Notes under the pieces: generated by a model
Database searches by the model: none
What the model saw: only the letters and a program-made list of their open reading frames with translations
What the model was told of the DNA's origin: nothing
Assembly (NCBI GenBank): GCA_025355485.1
Contig: JANXZP010000189.1
Coordinates: forward strand, 1-21,106
Source: Pseudomonadota bacterium
GTDB lineage: Bacteria; Pseudomonadota; Gammaproteobacteria; Xanthomonadales; Xanthomonadaceae
Reading direction: 5' to 3'
Length of the DNA stretch: 21,106 nucleotides
In this document: positions 1 through 8,147 of the stretch, in pieces
Position numbering within the stretch: position 1 is the stretch's first letter
How the letters are laid out: every line of letters begins with the position of its first letter
Program-made: the position numbers and the translations under genes

Positions 1-189
1 GGAATAATGCGGGTAGTCGGGATGCCGGTGGGGCATCAGCCAGTCGCCGGAATCGAGCATCTCCATCGCGACCGCGCTATAGCGGCCTTCGTCCGTGCCC
101 CACAGATGGCGCGTGCCCTGGAACGGCAGCACGAACGCGAGTGCGAGCAGGATCGTGAGCAGCAGTGGGGGAATGGCGGCGCGCGTCAT
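1..189 (-). CDS. ArnT/GT39-like membrane glycosyltransferase, N-terminal 63 residues (partial)
   Basis: Only the 5' end is present; the reading frame stays open to base 1. The protein starts at an ATG at 189 and has a short basic N-terminus. A hydrophobic segment follows (about residues 6-22, rich in Leu/Ala/Ile), then a periplasmic loop with WGTDEGRYSAVAMEM and SGDWLMP. That DEGRY...A.EML.SGDWL.P loop after the first membrane helix is typical of the ArnT / dolichyl-phosphate-mannose mannosyltransferase superfamily (GT39/GT83), which moves sugars from polyprenyl-phosphate carriers to lipid A or proteins. The acidic DE pair belongs to the region that holds the catalytic Asp in this fold. The acceptor cannot be told from 63 residues. 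It lies 56 bp downstream of the 199-residue protein on the same strand and may be co-transcribed with it. The superfamily is fairly sure; the exact enzyme is not. Confidence 0.75.
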   Translation of the reverse strand, partial: MTRAAIPPLLLTILLALAFVLPFQGTRHLWGTDEGRYSAVAMEMLDSGDWLMPHRHPDYPHYS

Positions 190-245
190 GGTGCGACCCG
201 TGAATAGCGGACGCGCATGCTAACTCGGTCGATGTTCAAAAATGT

Positions 246-845
246 TCACATCACCACCAGGCTACGCACGTACACCACTTCGCAGGCGCCGTCGCCGCTG
301 TCGTCGCGGGTCATCGAACTGCGCCACACGCTGCCGTCGCTGCGACGGGCCTCGATGAGCTGGCCTTCCAGATGGACCACGTCGCCGGGCCGCACCTGCT
401 TGAGCTCCCAGCGCACGGTGTCGTCGGCAGGGAGCATGTGCATGTTCGCGCTGGAGCGGATGATTTCGTCCTTCGGAATCGGCGGTGTGTCGGTACTCCA
501 GTGGTAGAAGTACCAGCGGCCAGACTGGCTGATATCGAGTCCTGCCAGCACCGCGCTGTCCGACATCCGGCCCCAGCCCAGCGCGAGGTCGGTCGGCGAG
601 ATCGACGACTGCCGGTCGAAGCTGTAGTCCGTACGCGACAGCACGCGCGCGGTGAGGCTGAAATCCGCCAGCGGCGTGATGGTGAAATCCTTGTCCTGGA
701 ATGTGGCGGCGTGGTCGAGGTCGCGCTGGTCCGGTGCTTCGGCCACGAGCATGCCGGGCGCACGCGCACGCGCGCTGTGGATCGGTGGCGAAAACCACCA
801 GCCCAGCAGCGCAACGACCAACAGGATCCATAACCAGCGCGTCAT
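246..845 (-). CDS. Membrane-anchored or exported protein of unknown function (199 aa)
   Basis: I do not recognise a function. Residues 1-20 form one hydrophobic helix after a single Arg (MTRWLWILLVVALLGWW), so the protein is either anchored by its N-terminus or exported. The rest is soluble and mixed alpha/beta, with conserved-looking stretches: TARVLSRTDYSFDR, SPTDLALGWGRMSD and SANMHMLPADD. I have an impression of similar proteins of about 200 residues in Lysobacter/Stenotrophomonas relatives, but no assigned role. The C-terminal third (RPGDVVHLEGQLIEA followed by a Ser/Asp-rich turn) looks like a small beta domain. It begins 27 bp after the DUF3501 gene on the same strand, so it may be the fourth gene of the rubrerythrin cluster. 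No clear Shine-Dalgarno is seen, which would fit translation within an operon. The gene is likely real because frame and codon use are consistent throughout. Confidence 0.8.
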   Translation of the reverse strand: MTRWLWILLVVALLGWWFSPPIHSARARAPGMLVAEAPDQRDLDHAATFQDKDFTITPLADFSLTARVLSRTDYSFDRQSSISPTDLALGWGRMSDSAVLAGLDISQSGRWYFYHWSTDTPPIPKDEIIRSSANMHMLPADDTVRWELKQVRPGDVVHLEGQLIEARRSDGSVWRSSMTRDDSGDGACEVVYVRSLVVM

Positions 846-872
846 GCGGGCATAGTCTAAAGAAAAGCCGGT

Positions 873-1454
873 TCAGTCGAAATCGGCCAGCAGCGCGGCG
901 CGCAACGAACCGCTGGCTTCGACCCGCAGCGGCATGCGCTGATCGTCGATGCCGAACTGCAGCGCGGCGCCTGACTTGAGCGCGGCGATCGCGTCCGTCG
1001 CAAACTCGAAACGCAGGAAATGCACGGCCGAGGTCTTGTCGTCGTCGCTGCGGTCCAGATCCTCGTCTGCATGCAGCGATGCACGGCCATGGCCGGACAC
1101 TTCGGCGAAAAACGCGCGTTCTATGCCGCGCAACCGGGCCAACGCGGTCGCGCGCTCGAGCGGATCGGCGTATTCGATCAGCAGTGTGGCCTTGAGGTCC
1201 GTGCCATTGGGAATCAGCGGATTGTAGGCATCGAGTTCGTCCTGAATGCCGGAGGCTTCGAAGATGCGCTCGATCCGCAGCATTTCCTGCACCTGCGCCT
1301 GCACGGTGATCCGATCCTCGAACAACACCGTCATGTGCGCGCCCAGATGCAACGTGCGCATGCGCTTGTGCGCGAGTGCGGTTTTGCGCACCTCGTTGCG
1401 TTGCGCGGAATAGGCTTCCAGCGTCAGCAGGTCGGCGCGGAGAAGTTTTTGCAT
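873..1454 (-). CDS. DUF3501 family protein (193 aa)
   Basis: A soluble protein of the DUF3501 type. Recognition rests on the N-terminal pattern LLTLEAYSAQRNEVRK...HKRMRTLHLG, followed by LFEDRITVQAQVQEMLRIER and a central NPLIPNGTDLKATLLIEY. The second half holds a histidine/acid stretch (VSGHGRASLHADEDLDRS) and HFLRFEF. No catalytic residues are established for the family, and no cysteine is visible. DUF3501 genes are known to sit next to rubrerythrin and a GlpC/HdrD-like Fe-S protein. Here the gene begins 8 bp after that Fe-S gene stops, with GAGG six bases before its ATG, so the two are almost certainly co-transcribed and may be coupled in translation. A role in peroxide detoxification or in maturing or protecting the Fe-S partner is inference from context only. 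Family assignment is confident; function is unknown. Confidence 0.88.
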   Translation of the reverse strand: MQKLLRADLLTLEAYSAQRNEVRKTALAHKRMRTLHLGAHMTVLFEDRITVQAQVQEMLRIERIFEASGIQDELDAYNPLIPNGTDLKATLLIEYADPLERATALARLRGIERAFFAEVSGHGRASLHADEDLDRSDDDKTSAVHFLRFEFATDAIAALKSGAALQFGIDDQRMPLRVEASGSLRAALLADFD

Positions 1455-1462
1455 GGAAGTCC

Positions 1463-2803
1463 TCAGATGCCGTAAGCCTTGCGGATCAGGCTGATCGGAT
1501 GTTCGGCGATCGTGCCATCATTCAATCCGTTTGCGATGTGTGCGCCGGCCATCACGCAGTCGCTGGTGAAATGGTTCGGCGCCGCGTTCTTCACCCGCGT
1601 TTCGACCGGTTTGGCGATCTTGCGCGCATTCGCATAGGTCGCCTTCTTCACCCCATAGGTTCCGTCGTGGCCTGAGCAGCGCTCGATCGAGACGACTTCG
1701 GTGCCCGGCACCAGGTTCAACACGTCGCGCGTCTTCGGGCCGATGTTCTGCACGCGCTGGTGGCATGCGGCCTGCCATGCCACCTTGCCGAGTTCATTTT
1801 TGAAATCGGTCTTGAACAATCCGGCAGCGTGCCGTTGCATCAGGTATTCGAATGGATCGTAAAACGCGCGCTTGACTTTCATCACGCCGGCATCGCCCGG
1901 GAACAGCAGCGGTATTTCCTGCTTGAACATCAGCACGCACGACGGGATCGGCGCGATCAGGTCGTAGCCATCGTCGACCGCGGCGGCAAGCAGCGGCAGG
2001 TTCGCGTTCTTGTATTTCTCGACGCTGTCCAGGTCCCCGAGCTCGAGCTTCGGCATGCCGCAACAGCTTTCCTTCTTCAACAATTTTACCTGCACGCCGT
2101 TATGGCGCAGGACGGTGGCAAGGTCTTCGACCATCTGAGGATTGTTGTAGTCGCCATAGCAGGTGATGAACAACGCGACCTTGCCGGTGGTTGGGCCGGC
2201 GGGAACCGCGACGTCGTCCTCGCGCAGGTGCCTGAGGCGCTTGCGGGCGGTGCGGCTGTCGTAGCGCGGCACTTGCGCGTCGCGGTCCACGCCGAGGGTC
2301 TTCTCCATCGCACCGCGCATCACGGGATTGCGGCCGCCCCAGTTCACCGCTTCCACGACGATCGGGATGCTGGCGAGCCTGCCGATCGCGCGCGTGTTCG
2401 ACAGCAGTTTCGCCGCGGTGGTGGTCTCGCCATTGCGATGCCGGACCGCTTTCGCGCGCAGCATCAGGTGCGGGAAATCCACATTCCACGGATGCGGTGG
2501 AACGTACGGGCACTTGGTCTGGTAGCACAGGTCGCACAGGTAGCACTGCTCGACGACCTTCACGTAGTCGGATTTCGCGACGCCATCGGCCTCCATCGTC
2601 GTGGATGCATCGACCAGGTCGAACAAGGTCGGAAACGCCTGGCACAGGCTCACGCAGCGCCGGCAGCCGTGGCAGATATGGAACACGCGCTCGAGTTCGG
2701 CATCCAGCGCGGCCTGTTCCCAGAACGCGGGCGTTTTCCATTCGAGAGGATGCCGCGTCGGTGCATCGAGGCTGCCTTCGCGCGCAGGGCTGGATTCATT
2801 CAT
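1463..2803 (-). CDS. Heterodisulfide reductase/GlpC-like Fe-S oxidoreductase (446 aa)
   Basis: A cytoplasmic electron-transfer protein. The N-terminal part holds two ferredoxin-type [4Fe-4S] motifs: C44-x2-C47-x2-C50-x3-C54 and C87-x2-C90-x2-C93-x4-C98, each ending near a proline as expected. The C-terminal half resembles the paired CCG domains of HdrB/GlpC, with C215, the C247-C248-G pair, C289, C347, C376 and C416. The length fits GlpC-like proteins (about 400-450). It has no membrane segment and no flavin motif, so it probably passes electrons rather than oxidising a substrate itself. It lies between rubrerythrin (46 bp upstream) and DUF3501 (8 bp downstream). Because the rubrerythrin here lacks its own rubredoxin domain, this protein is a plausible electron donor to it; that is inference. 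AGGGA precedes the chosen ATG by 6 bases. The second CCG motif is not canonical, so the catalytic cluster may differ from HdrB. Confidence 0.88.
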   Translation of the reverse strand: MNESSPAREGSLDAPTRHPLEWKTPAFWEQAALDAELERVFHICHGCRRCVSLCQAFPTLFDLVDASTTMEADGVAKSDYVKVVEQCYLCDLCYQTKCPYVPPHPWNVDFPHLMLRAKAVRHRNGETTTAAKLLSNTRAIGRLASIPIVVEAVNWGGRNPVMRGAMEKTLGVDRDAQVPRYDSRTARKRLRHLREDDVAVPAGPTTGKVALFITCYGDYNNPQMVEDLATVLRHNGVQVKLLKKESCCGMPKLELGDLDSVEKYKNANLPLLAAAVDDGYDLIAPIPSCVLMFKQEIPLLFPGDAGVMKVKRAFYDPFEYLMQRHAAGLFKTDFKNELGKVAWQAACHQRVQNIGPKTRDVLNLVPGTEVVSIERCSGHDGTYGVKKATYANARKIAKPVETRVKNAAPNHFTSDCVMAGAHIANGLNDGTIAEHPISLIRKAYGI

Positions 2804-2824
2804 CGCTGGTCCCTGCGCGCGTGC

Positions 2825-2850
2825 GTCGTTGATCGATGTCGTTGATCGAT
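2825..2850. repeat. Perfect 13-bp tandem duplication between rubrerythrin and the Fe-S gene
   Basis: GTCGTTGATCGAT occurs twice head to tail (2825-2837 and 2838-2850). The second copy runs into the rubrerythrin stop codon and forms the palindrome TGATCGATCA (2843-2852). It lies in the 46-bp spacer of the apparent operon. It could be simple slippage, or it could mark a processing or regulatory point. Confidence 0.8.
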
Positions 2851-3266
2851 CAGGCGAGCTCGTTCAGCGCCTTGGTGAAGCGATTCGCATGCGAACGTTC
2901 GGCCTTGGCGAGCGTCTCGAACCAGTCGGCGATTTCATCGTGACCTTCATCGCGCGCGGTCTTGGCCATGCCCGGATACATGTCGGTGTATTCGTGGGTT
3001 TCGCCGTGGATCGCGGCCTTGAGGTTGTTCGACGTGCTGCCGAACGGCAGGCCGGTCGCGGGATCGCCGGTTTCCTCCAGGTATTCCAGGTGTCCGTGCG
3101 CGTGGCCAGTTTCGCCTTCGGCGGTCGAGCGGAACACCGCGGCGACATCGTTGTAGCCCTCGACATCGGCCTTCTGCGCGAAATACAGATAGCGGCGGTT
3201 GGCCTGCGATTCGCCGGCAAACGCGGCCTTCAGGTTTTCCTCGGTTTTGCTGCCCTTGAGACTCAT
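2850..3266 (-). CDS. rbr: Rubrerythrin, diiron peroxidase without a rubredoxin domain (138 aa)
   Basis: A four-helix-bundle diiron protein that reduces hydrogen peroxide to water in the cytoplasm. All seven expected iron ligands are visible: E19, E52, H55, E89, E92, E123 and H126, in the pairs GESQANRRY, EGETGH, GETHEY and KAERSH. This matches the E20/E53/H56/E94/E97/E127/H130 set of classical rubrerythrin. The protein ends at residue 138 without the C-terminal rubredoxin CxxC pairs, so it needs an outside electron donor; the Fe-S gene 46 bp downstream is the obvious candidate (inference). The start at 3266 is chosen because GAGGTGA lies 4 bases before it. A longer frame to 3335 has no such support. 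An OxyR-like site and a weak promoter lie 54-119 bp upstream, suggesting peroxide induction. It is the first gene of a cluster of three to five minus-strand genes. Confidence 0.93.
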   Translation of the reverse strand: MSLKGSKTEENLKAAFAGESQANRRYLYFAQKADVEGYNDVAAVFRSTAEGETGHAHGHLEYLEETGDPATGLPFGSTSNNLKAAIHGETHEYTDMYPGMAKTARDEGHDEIADWFETLAKAERSHANRFTKALNELA

Positions 3267-3319
3267 GAGTTCACCTCGTGGCAATGGAATGACGGTGGTG
3301 CCTGTACGTCGGCACGTCG

Positions 3320-3349
3320 AGCGTAGCGCGCGCACGGCACGTTGGGAAA
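3320..3349 (-). promoter_or_regulatory. Candidate rubrerythrin promoter (weak, activator type)
   Basis: Read on the minus strand, TTTCCC (3349-3344) and TACGCT (3325-3320) are separated by 18 bp. Both boxes are poor, as expected for an activator-dependent promoter. The layout matches the katG promoter here (TTTTAC, 18 bp, TAGGCT), and in both cases the -35 box begins on the last T of the outer CAAT element of the OxyR-like site. Predicted leader: about 45 nt. Confidence 0.35.
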
Positions 3350-3385
3350 TTGATTGTTGCGATGCCTGCGATAGATATGATGCTG
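3349..3385 (-). promoter_or_regulatory. Candidate OxyR binding site upstream of rubrerythrin
   Basis: Elements spaced by exactly 7 bp read, on the minus strand, CAGC (3385-3382), CTAT (3374-3371), ATCG (3363-3360) and CAAT (3352-3349). The E. coli pattern is ATAG-N7-CTAT-N7-ATAG-N7-CTAT. The outermost element has no match and the other three score 10 of 12, giving 10 of 16 overall, which is weak alone. It gains support from its position directly against the -35 box and from the shared ATCAATTT edge with the katG site. Confidence 0.4.
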
Positions 3386-3404
3386 CATTGCAGTGCGAAA
3401 CGCC

Positions 3405-4379
3405 TCAGCGCTTGCTTGCACGTTTCGCAACGACGGGTTTCGTGGCTGCATGCTTCGTCGGCGTTGCCGCGACCGCATCGGGCTTCAGCAAGGACTTCGG
3501 CAGGCTGCGGAAAACATCCGCGAGCTTGGGCAGGAAGCCCGCCATCGCCGAGCTGCGCCGCCACACCATGCCGATGCGCCGGCTCGGATGCGAGTCGCGG
3601 AAACGCAGCAGATGGATGTCGTCCGAACGCGCGACTGGCGGCTTGATCGACAGCGTCGGCAGCAGGGTGATGCCGACGTTCGCCGCGACCATCTGCCGCA
3701 GGGTTTCCAGGCTGGTCGCGCGGAAACCGTTGCGTTCGCCGCTGCCGGCGAGCGTACACACATCCAGCGCCTGGTCGCGCAGGCAGTGCCCGTCCTCGAG
3801 CAACAGCAGGCGCTCGTGCGCCAGGTCGTGCAACGACAGCGCGTTGCGACGCGCCAACGGATGCATCCTTGGAACCGCGAGCACGAAAGGCTCCTCGAAC
3901 AGGAATTCCACGTGCAATTGCTCATCGTGCAGCGGCAGCGCGAGCACGCCCACATCGAGCTTGCCCTCGTGCAACTGTCGCAGGACGACTTCGGTCTTTT
4001 CCTCGACCAGCAGCAATTCGAGCCGCGGGAAACGCTCGCGGATCCTCGGCACCACGTGCGGCAGCAGGTACGGTCCGAGTGTGGGGAAGATGCCGAGCCG
4101 CACGCTGCCGGCCTCCGGATCGCGCGTACGCCGCGCGGATTCCTTGAGTTGCTCGACCTCGGCCAGCACGCGTCGAGCGCGTTCGGCGATGTCGCGGCCA
4201 GTCGGCGTCAGCATCACCTTGCGCGGTGCGCGTTCGACCAGCGCCACGCCGAGTTCGTCCTCGAGTTTCCTGATCTGGGTCGACAGCGTGGGTTGGCTGA
4301 CGAAGCTCGCCGCGGCCGCACGACCGAAATGCCGGTGGTCGGCGAGGGCGATCAGGTACTGCAGGTCGCGCAGGTTCAT
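3405..4379 (-). CDS. oxyR: OxyR, LysR-type peroxide sensor and regulator (324 aa)
   Basis: A cytoplasmic tetrameric transcription factor activated by a disulfide. The N-terminal winged helix-turn-helix (about residues 1-60) has AAAASFVSQPTLSTQIRKLE. The effector domain follows (about 90-295). The OxyR hallmark GHCLRDQALDVC places the two redox cysteines at C199 and C208, the E. coli numbering, followed by RATSLETLRQMVAANVGITLLP. This separates it from other LysR regulators. The last 25 or so residues (after about 298) form an Ala/Lys/Pro-rich basic tail beyond the E. coli length of 305. It is divergent from katG. Its own promoter overlaps an OxyR-type site, so it should repress itself, as known in E. 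coli. No good Shine-Dalgarno precedes the ATG. OxyR identity is sure; the target list in this window is inferred from site patterns. Confidence 0.96.
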   Translation of the reverse strand: MNLRDLQYLIALADHRHFGRAAAASFVSQPTLSTQIRKLEDELGVALVERAPRKVMLTPTGRDIAERARRVLAEVEQLKESARRTRDPEAGSVRLGIFPTLGPYLLPHVVPRIRERFPRLELLLVEEKTEVVLRQLHEGKLDVGVLALPLHDEQLHVEFLFEEPFVLAVPRMHPLARRNALSLHDLAHERLLLLEDGHCLRDQALDVCTLAGSGERNGFRATSLETLRQMVAANVGITLLPTLSIKPPVARSDDIHLLRFRDSHPSRRIGMVWRRSSAMAGFLPKLADVFRSLPKSLLKPDAVAATPTKHAATKPVVAKRASKR

Positions 4380-4389
4380 GGATCACATG

Positions 4390-4426
4390 ATTGATTGAAA
4401 CTATCGAAATGATATCTGCTATTCAT
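4390..4426. promoter_or_regulatory. OxyR binding site over the oxyR promoter (autorepression)
   Basis: On the plus strand: ATTG (4390-4393), CTAT (4401-4404), ATAT (4412-4415) and TCAT (4423-4426), each spaced by 7 bp. This gives 12 of 16 matches to ATAG-N7-CTAT-N7-ATAG-N7-CTAT. Its core ACTATCGAAATGATA differs by one base from the core of the katG site. It covers the predicted -10 box and start point of oxyR, a layout that would block transcription when bound. Confidence 0.7.
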
Positions 4427-4438
4427 TTGTGAAATCAA
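4409..4438 (-). promoter_or_regulatory. oxyR promoter
   Basis: Read on the minus strand, TTGATT (4438-4433) and TATCAT (4414-4409) are 18 bp apart. The -10 box matches TATAAT in five of six bases and the -35 box matches TTGACA in four. The start point would fall near 4402, giving a leader of about 22 nt. The -10 box lies inside the OxyR site. Confidence 0.55.
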
Positions 4439-4573
4439 TTAATGCGCCCCCAGGATGGGTTCATCGATGCCAAACGCGATATCGAGCAGATACTCGACAA
4501 AACAGCGCTTCACATGTGCGTTCGACCTCAGTTTGCGGAGCCAATAATCCAGGTCGGAGCTGTGGATCCGGGT
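4439..4573 (-). pseudogene. Possible 3' remnant of an unidentified gene
   Basis: The 304-bp oxyR-katG spacer (4380-4683) is mostly regulatory, but 135 bp in its middle read like protein on the minus strand. About 44 residues have natural composition and GC-ending codons (SSDLDYWLRKLRSNAHVKRC, then EYLLDIAFGIDEPILGAH and a TAA stop). Upstream of about 4573 the same frame enters the AT-rich OxyR-site region and stops looking like protein, and no start codon with a ribosome site is present. I do not recognise the family. It may be the C-terminus of a gene whose 5' part was lost, or it may be chance. Confidence is low. Confidence 0.28.
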
Positions 4574-4578
4574 CTGTG

Positions 4579-4615
4579 ATATATAATTACTATCGAAATC
4601 ATAATATAAATCAAT
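4579..4615 (+). promoter_or_regulatory. OxyR binding site upstream of katG (activation)
   Basis: ATAT (4579-4582), CTAT (4590-4593), ATAA (4601-4604) and CAAT (4612-4615) are spaced by exactly 7 bp. This gives 13 of 16 matches to the E. coli OxyR tandem pattern. The site lies 68 bp before the katG start codon and its last base is the first base of the predicted -35 box, the usual position for activation. The surrounding 40 bp are unusually AT-rich for this genome. Confidence 0.75.
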
Positions 4616-4644
4616 TTTACCTATCAAGGCTGGTGCGCTAGGCT
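4615..4644 (+). promoter_or_regulatory. Candidate katG promoter (weak, activator type)
   Basis: TTTTAC (4615-4620) and TAGGCT (4639-4644) are 18 bp apart, directly downstream of the OxyR site. Both boxes are poor, fitting a promoter that needs OxyR. The start point would be near 4651 with a leader of about 33 nt. Confidence 0.35.
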
Positions 4645-4683
4645 CGGTTGCGCGGCCAAGTACAAACCCTAAAGGAAACAACC

Positions 4684-6876
<2,193 letters not shown>

Positions 6877-6919
6877 TCGAGGGGGACAGGACATCTATGG
6901 CCTGTACCGAGGATTGAGT

Positions 6920-6933
6920 GGCACCACGGTGCC
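6920..6933. repeat. Short inverted repeat after katG
   Basis: GGCACC and GGTGCC flank a 2-base spacer 43 bp after the katG stop. It could form a hairpin, but the loop is tight and no T run follows, so it is not a convincing terminator. Confidence 0.35.
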
Positions 6934-6954
6934 GAGGGTAGCAGTCCGCTGCTC

Positions 6955-7435
6955 CTGAACCTCGATTCCGTGCTCGACGAAGGCGGCGCCGGGTTTAACG
7001 GCGAAGCAAATCGGCGCGGCTGCACTCGCCTTGGCGATTGCTTCGCGCCACCTTCCGCTGACCCGCGTGGTCGAGGTCTTCGCAGCCGAACAACTCGATC
7101 CGACTGAACTTGACGGCGTGCGCGCTGCCGCAGCGATCATGGGCATGACCAACGTCTATTACCGCTTCACCCATTTGGTCGCGAACAAGGAATACGAAAC
7201 CCTGCGTGCGAGCCTGCGCATGAACGTGATGGCCAACCCCGGTGTCGAGAAGGTCGCGTTCGAGGCCGCGTCGCTCGCGGTGTCGGCGATCAACGGTTGT
7301 GGTCAGTGCCTGGGCTCGCATGAGAAAACACTGCGCCAGCCTGGCGTGAGCGTACAGGGCGTGCAGAGCATCGTCCGCATCGCGTCGGTAATCCACGCGG
7401 CCGCGGTGACGCTGGAGCAGGCTGCGGCGGTGTAA
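6955..7435 (+). pseudogene. ahpD: ahpD remnant (alkylhydroperoxidase), N-terminus missing and frameshifted
   Basis: The main open stretch (from about 6992 to the stop at 7435) encodes most of AhpD. It shows AAAAIMGMTNVYYRFTHLV, NPGVEKVAFE and AINGCGQCLGSHEKTLRQ, with the catalytic E118/C130/C133/H137 spacing of the M. tuberculosis enzyme intact. AhpD normally reduces oxidised AhpC using lipoamide-linked electrons. Homology continues upstream in another frame as LNLDSVLDEGGAG (6955-6993). The two pieces join if one G is removed from the GGG near 6991-6993, giving GGAGLTAKQ. Before LNL, about 20 residues expected at the AhpD N-terminus are absent in all plus frames, and no start codon with a ribosome site fits. 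A TTG at 7031 could start a 134-residue product, but it would lack a core helix. There is no ahpC nearby. It lies 78 bp after katG on the same strand. The frameshift could be a sequencing error; the missing N-terminus is harder to explain that way. Confidence 0.75.
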
Positions 7436-7510
7436 GCGTCGACGGAATCCCCGGGAATGCACGCGAGGCGCAGATTGCGCTAACGTAACCGCTGTGCCTG
7501 GGGAAACGCG

Positions 7511-8140
7511 ATGACGGGACAACCTACGAACGATGGCGTTACGGACGATTCGAACTCTGCCCACGACGGATCGACGCAAGGCCTTGCGTCCGACACACCC
7601 GAACTGCGCGCGCTCTTTGCCGCGATCCCGGAACGCAATACCGGCGACGTGATCCTGCGCACGACCCAGCAGCACCACGTCGCGCTGTCGTCGATGGCCG
7701 ATACCAAGGCGAACATCATCATCACCGTGTCGTCGATCGTGCTGACGCTGAGCATCGGCCGGATGGGCGAACCGACGATGCGCGCTAGCGTGCTGACCTT
7801 GGCCGGCTTCACGCTCGCAGCGCTGCTGCTGGCGATCCTCGCGGTGTTGCCGAAGTATCGGCCGCTGCGGCTAAAGCACGGACAGCCCTTGCCGCCGCAT
7901 TTCAACCTGCTGTTCTTCGGCCACTTCGCCGAACTCGACCAGCAGCGCTTCCTGTGCGAGATCGCCGACCGCATGAAAGCCGACGGATCGGTGTACCGCA
8001 CGATGGCGATCGACATCCATTCGCTGGGCAGCTACCTGGCGCACCACAAATACCGCTACCTGCGGCTGAGCTACATCTGTTTTCTCACCGGATTCGTCGC
8101 GTCGGTGGTGATCGAGGGCGCGCGGCTGGTGATGCGCTGA
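7511..8140 (+). CDS. Pycsar effector-like transmembrane protein (PycTM/DUF5706 type), 209 aa
   Basis: An inner-membrane protein. Residues 1-45 are polar and probably disordered. Then comes HHVALSSMADTKANIIITVS, in which the D-x-KAN motif leads into helix 1 (68-84), with helix 2 at 92-113. A soluble segment (NLLFFGHFAELDQQ..., then MAIDIHSLGSYLAHHKYRYL) follows, with a last helix at 186-201. This order (D.KAN, two helices, FFGHFA, D-I-x-x-LG...KYRYLR, final helix) is that of PycTM, the membrane effector of Pycsar anti-phage defence. Known PycTM responds to cCMP or cUMP made by a linked pyrimidine cyclase and damages the membrane. No cyclase is present: the left neighbour is the ahpD remnant and the right one a convergent esterase 7 bp away. 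It is thus an orphan copy, and may have a house-keeping role or an unlinked partner. GGGGAAA lies about 5 bases before the ATG. Confidence 0.82.
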   Translation: MTGQPTNDGVTDDSNSAHDGSTQGLASDTPELRALFAAIPERNTGDVILRTTQQHHVALSSMADTKANIIITVSSIVLTLSIGRMGEPTMRASVLTLAGFTLAALLLAILAVLPKYRPLRLKHGQPLPPHFNLLFFGHFAELDQQRFLCEIADRMKADGSVYRTMAIDIHSLGSYLAHHKYRYLRLSYICFLTGFVASVVIEGARLVMR

Positions 8141-8147
8141 GCGTGGC

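Noticed and set aside
1760..2845. Plus-strand open frame of 361 codons over the Fe-S gene
   Set aside because: It is a shadow of the real minus-strand gene, whose ferredoxin and CCG motifs are clear; the product is Arg/His/Ala-rich without recognisable domains.
7031..7435. Complete short AhpD starting at TTG 7031
   Set aside because: AhpD homology continues upstream in two frames, so the short frame is better seen as part of a broken longer gene, though a truncated product cannot be excluded.
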